NCBI GenBank assembly: GCA_963802415.1
Contig: CAWDIH010000003.1
Coordinates: 767,379 to 831,378, forward strand
Reading direction: 5' to 3'
From: DATAES01 sp963802415
GTDB lineage: Bacteria; Actinomycetota; Acidimicrobiia; Acidimicrobiales; JACDCH01
Length of the DNA stretch: 64,000 bases
Shown: piece after piece, positions 63,301-64,000 of the stretch
Layout of the letters: every line of letters begins with the position of its first letter
How positions within the stretch are numbered: the stretch's first letter is position 1
Position numbers and translations under genes: made by a program
The notes under the pieces: model-generated
Told to the model about the DNA's origin: nothing
Database searches by the model: none
What the model saw: only the letters and a program-made list of their open reading frames with translations

Positions 63301-64000
63301 CAGAAGCCCTGCGGCACCGACAGGTTCTCGAACTCGCGGATCGCGTAGCGGTCGGTCATGCCGGCCAGCCAGTCCACCACCTGCTGCTCGTCATCCATCT
63401 CGTCCGCGTAGTGAGTGAACAGCGCCCGCAGCATGCGCTCGATGCGCGGGCGCTCGCGCTGGGCGGCCGGGCCGAGGTACACGCGCTCGAACATGAATTC
63501 GCGCAGGCGCAGCATCGCCGCGCCCACCTCCTCGCCCTGGACGATGTCGGCCGCCTCCTCGGAGTGGCGCAGCAGGTCCTGCACCAGCGTCTCGATGCGC
63601 TCGGAGCCGGTGGAGCCCAGCATCTCGATCTCGGCGGCGGCAGGTCCTCGAAGCGCAGCACGCCGGCCCGGATCGCGTCGTCGATGTCGTGGTTGATGTA
63701 CGCCACGCGGTCCACCAGCCGCACGATCCGCCCCTCGAGCGTCTCGGGCGGGTCCGGCCCGGTGTGATGCAGGATGCCGTCGCGCACCGGCGCGGTCAGG
63801 TTCAGCCGTTCGATTTTCTCGACCACACGAAGTGAATGCTCGTTGTGGCGGAAACCGCTCCCCCATCGCGCCCGCATGCACGAGTCGAGCACCGCCTCTC
63901 CGTGTGGCCGAAGGGCGGGTGCCCGAGGTCGTGACCAGGCCGATGGCCTCCGTGAGGTCCTCGTTCAGCCCCAGCGCGCGCGCGACGTTGCGCGCGATCC
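63300..64000 (-). CDS. dgt: dGTPase-like HD-domain triphosphohydrolase, partial, frameshifted
   Basis: C-terminal part of a dNTP triphosphohydrolase; the N-terminus lies beyond the window. Near 63,930 the bases spell the HD motif as GHDLGHPPFGHTGE once a shift is corrected. RWGSGFRHNEHSLRVVEKIE, DGILHHTG and LEGRIVRLVDRVAYINHDID (second HD-ligand region) follow, then LLRHSEEAADIVQGEEVGAA, FMFERVYLGPAAQ and QVVDWLAGMTDRYAI. At least three shifts are present. It is the first gene of the dgt-dnaG-rpoD train. Confidence 0.88.
   Translation of the reverse strand, partial: IARNVARALGLNEDLTEAIGLVTTSGTRPSATRRGGARLVHAGAMGERFPPQRAFTSCGRENRTAEPDRAGARRHPASHRAGPARDARGADRAAGGPRGVHQPRHRRRDPGRRAALRGPAAAEIEMLGSTGSERIETLVQDLLRHSEEAADIVQGEEVGAAMLRLREFMFERVYLGPAAQRERPRIERMLRALFTHYADEMDDEQQVVDWLAGMTDRYAIREFENLSVPQGF

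Overview
The window is very GC-rich and carries two kinds of chromosome that meet near position 56,430. Positions 1 to about 56,430 look like an actinobacterium of the Acidimicrobiia type. The support is leaderless-style starts (TAnnnT box, 6-7 bases, then ATG or GTG), B12-dependent propionate metabolism, a polymerase-domain LigD with Ku, and a set of exported proteins sharing a roughly 45-residue WYLRNS/GDWNGDG repeat. Positions from about 56,430 to the end look like a Thermoleophilia/Solirubrobacterales-type genome, with dgt, dnaG, principal sigma factor and tRNA-Asn in a row. The join cuts through two genes, so an assembly chimera is more likely than a natural structure. Taxonomy is inferred from gene content only. 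Single-base frameshifts recur in core genes (acc, mcm, metH, pepA, dnaG, dgt), which points to residual long-read indels rather than real pseudogenes.

Layout. 1-3.2 kb: aminotransferase IV fragment, palindromic repeat, birA and divergent biotin-carboxylase/BCCP. 3.3-6.0 kb: DUF2142-like membrane protein and LpdA-type flavoprotein. 6.2-10.4 kb: methylmalonyl-CoA mutase and its chaperone GTPase MeaB, separated by a 1.1 kb hairpin-flanked nuclease cassette. 10.3-19.7 kb: a minus-strand gene train of methyltransferase, Wzm/Wzt polysaccharide exporter, glycosyltransferase, peptidoglycan amidase, SpoIID/LytB protein and methyltransferase. 19.8-35.1 kb: more surface-glycan genes (DUF2142, GT2, CAP protein, rmlA-rmlB-rmlD, a tandem double GT4, rhodanese-MoeB, GT4, methyltransferase, DUF2304 with GT2). 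35.1-43.5 kb: sirtuin, a small helical protein with a strong promoter whose promoter and leader are duplicated 3.7 kb away, and three exported repeat proteins. 43.5-56.2 kb: leucyl aminopeptidase, PduO-type adenosyltransferase, MetH, a duplicated gpV-type OB protein, hydratase, LigD-Pol, Ku, the second nuclease cassette, TGS GTPase, type III CoA transferase, GNAT and a LuxR remnant. 56.4-64 kb: lipoprotein remnant, SDR, hypothetical, LLM oxidoreductase, MGT-type glycosyltransferase, tRNA-Asn, rpoD, dnaG, dgt.

How the genes fit together. BirA, the biotin-dependent carboxylase, Mcm, MeaB and PduO form a route from propionyl-CoA to succinyl-CoA with cofactor supply, and MetH is a second B12 user. 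Wzm/Wzt, the methyltransferases, the GTs and the Rml genes build and export a deoxysugar-containing surface glycan. The amidase, SpoIID, CAP and sugar-dehydrogenase-like proteins are exported and share one C-terminal repeat module.

The most unusual feature is a pair of single-gene elements, 8,329-9,423 and 52,272-53,268. Each encodes an AbiEi-like winged helix fused to a DUF559/PD-(D/E)XK nuclease. Each lies between about 43 bp inverted repeats that are themselves hairpins, with the stop codon inside one repeat and the same TGTCACACCC box 18-19 bp before the start codon. Two gene-less double-hairpin repeats of similar arm size sit between convergent genes at 513-613 and 30,585-30,697.
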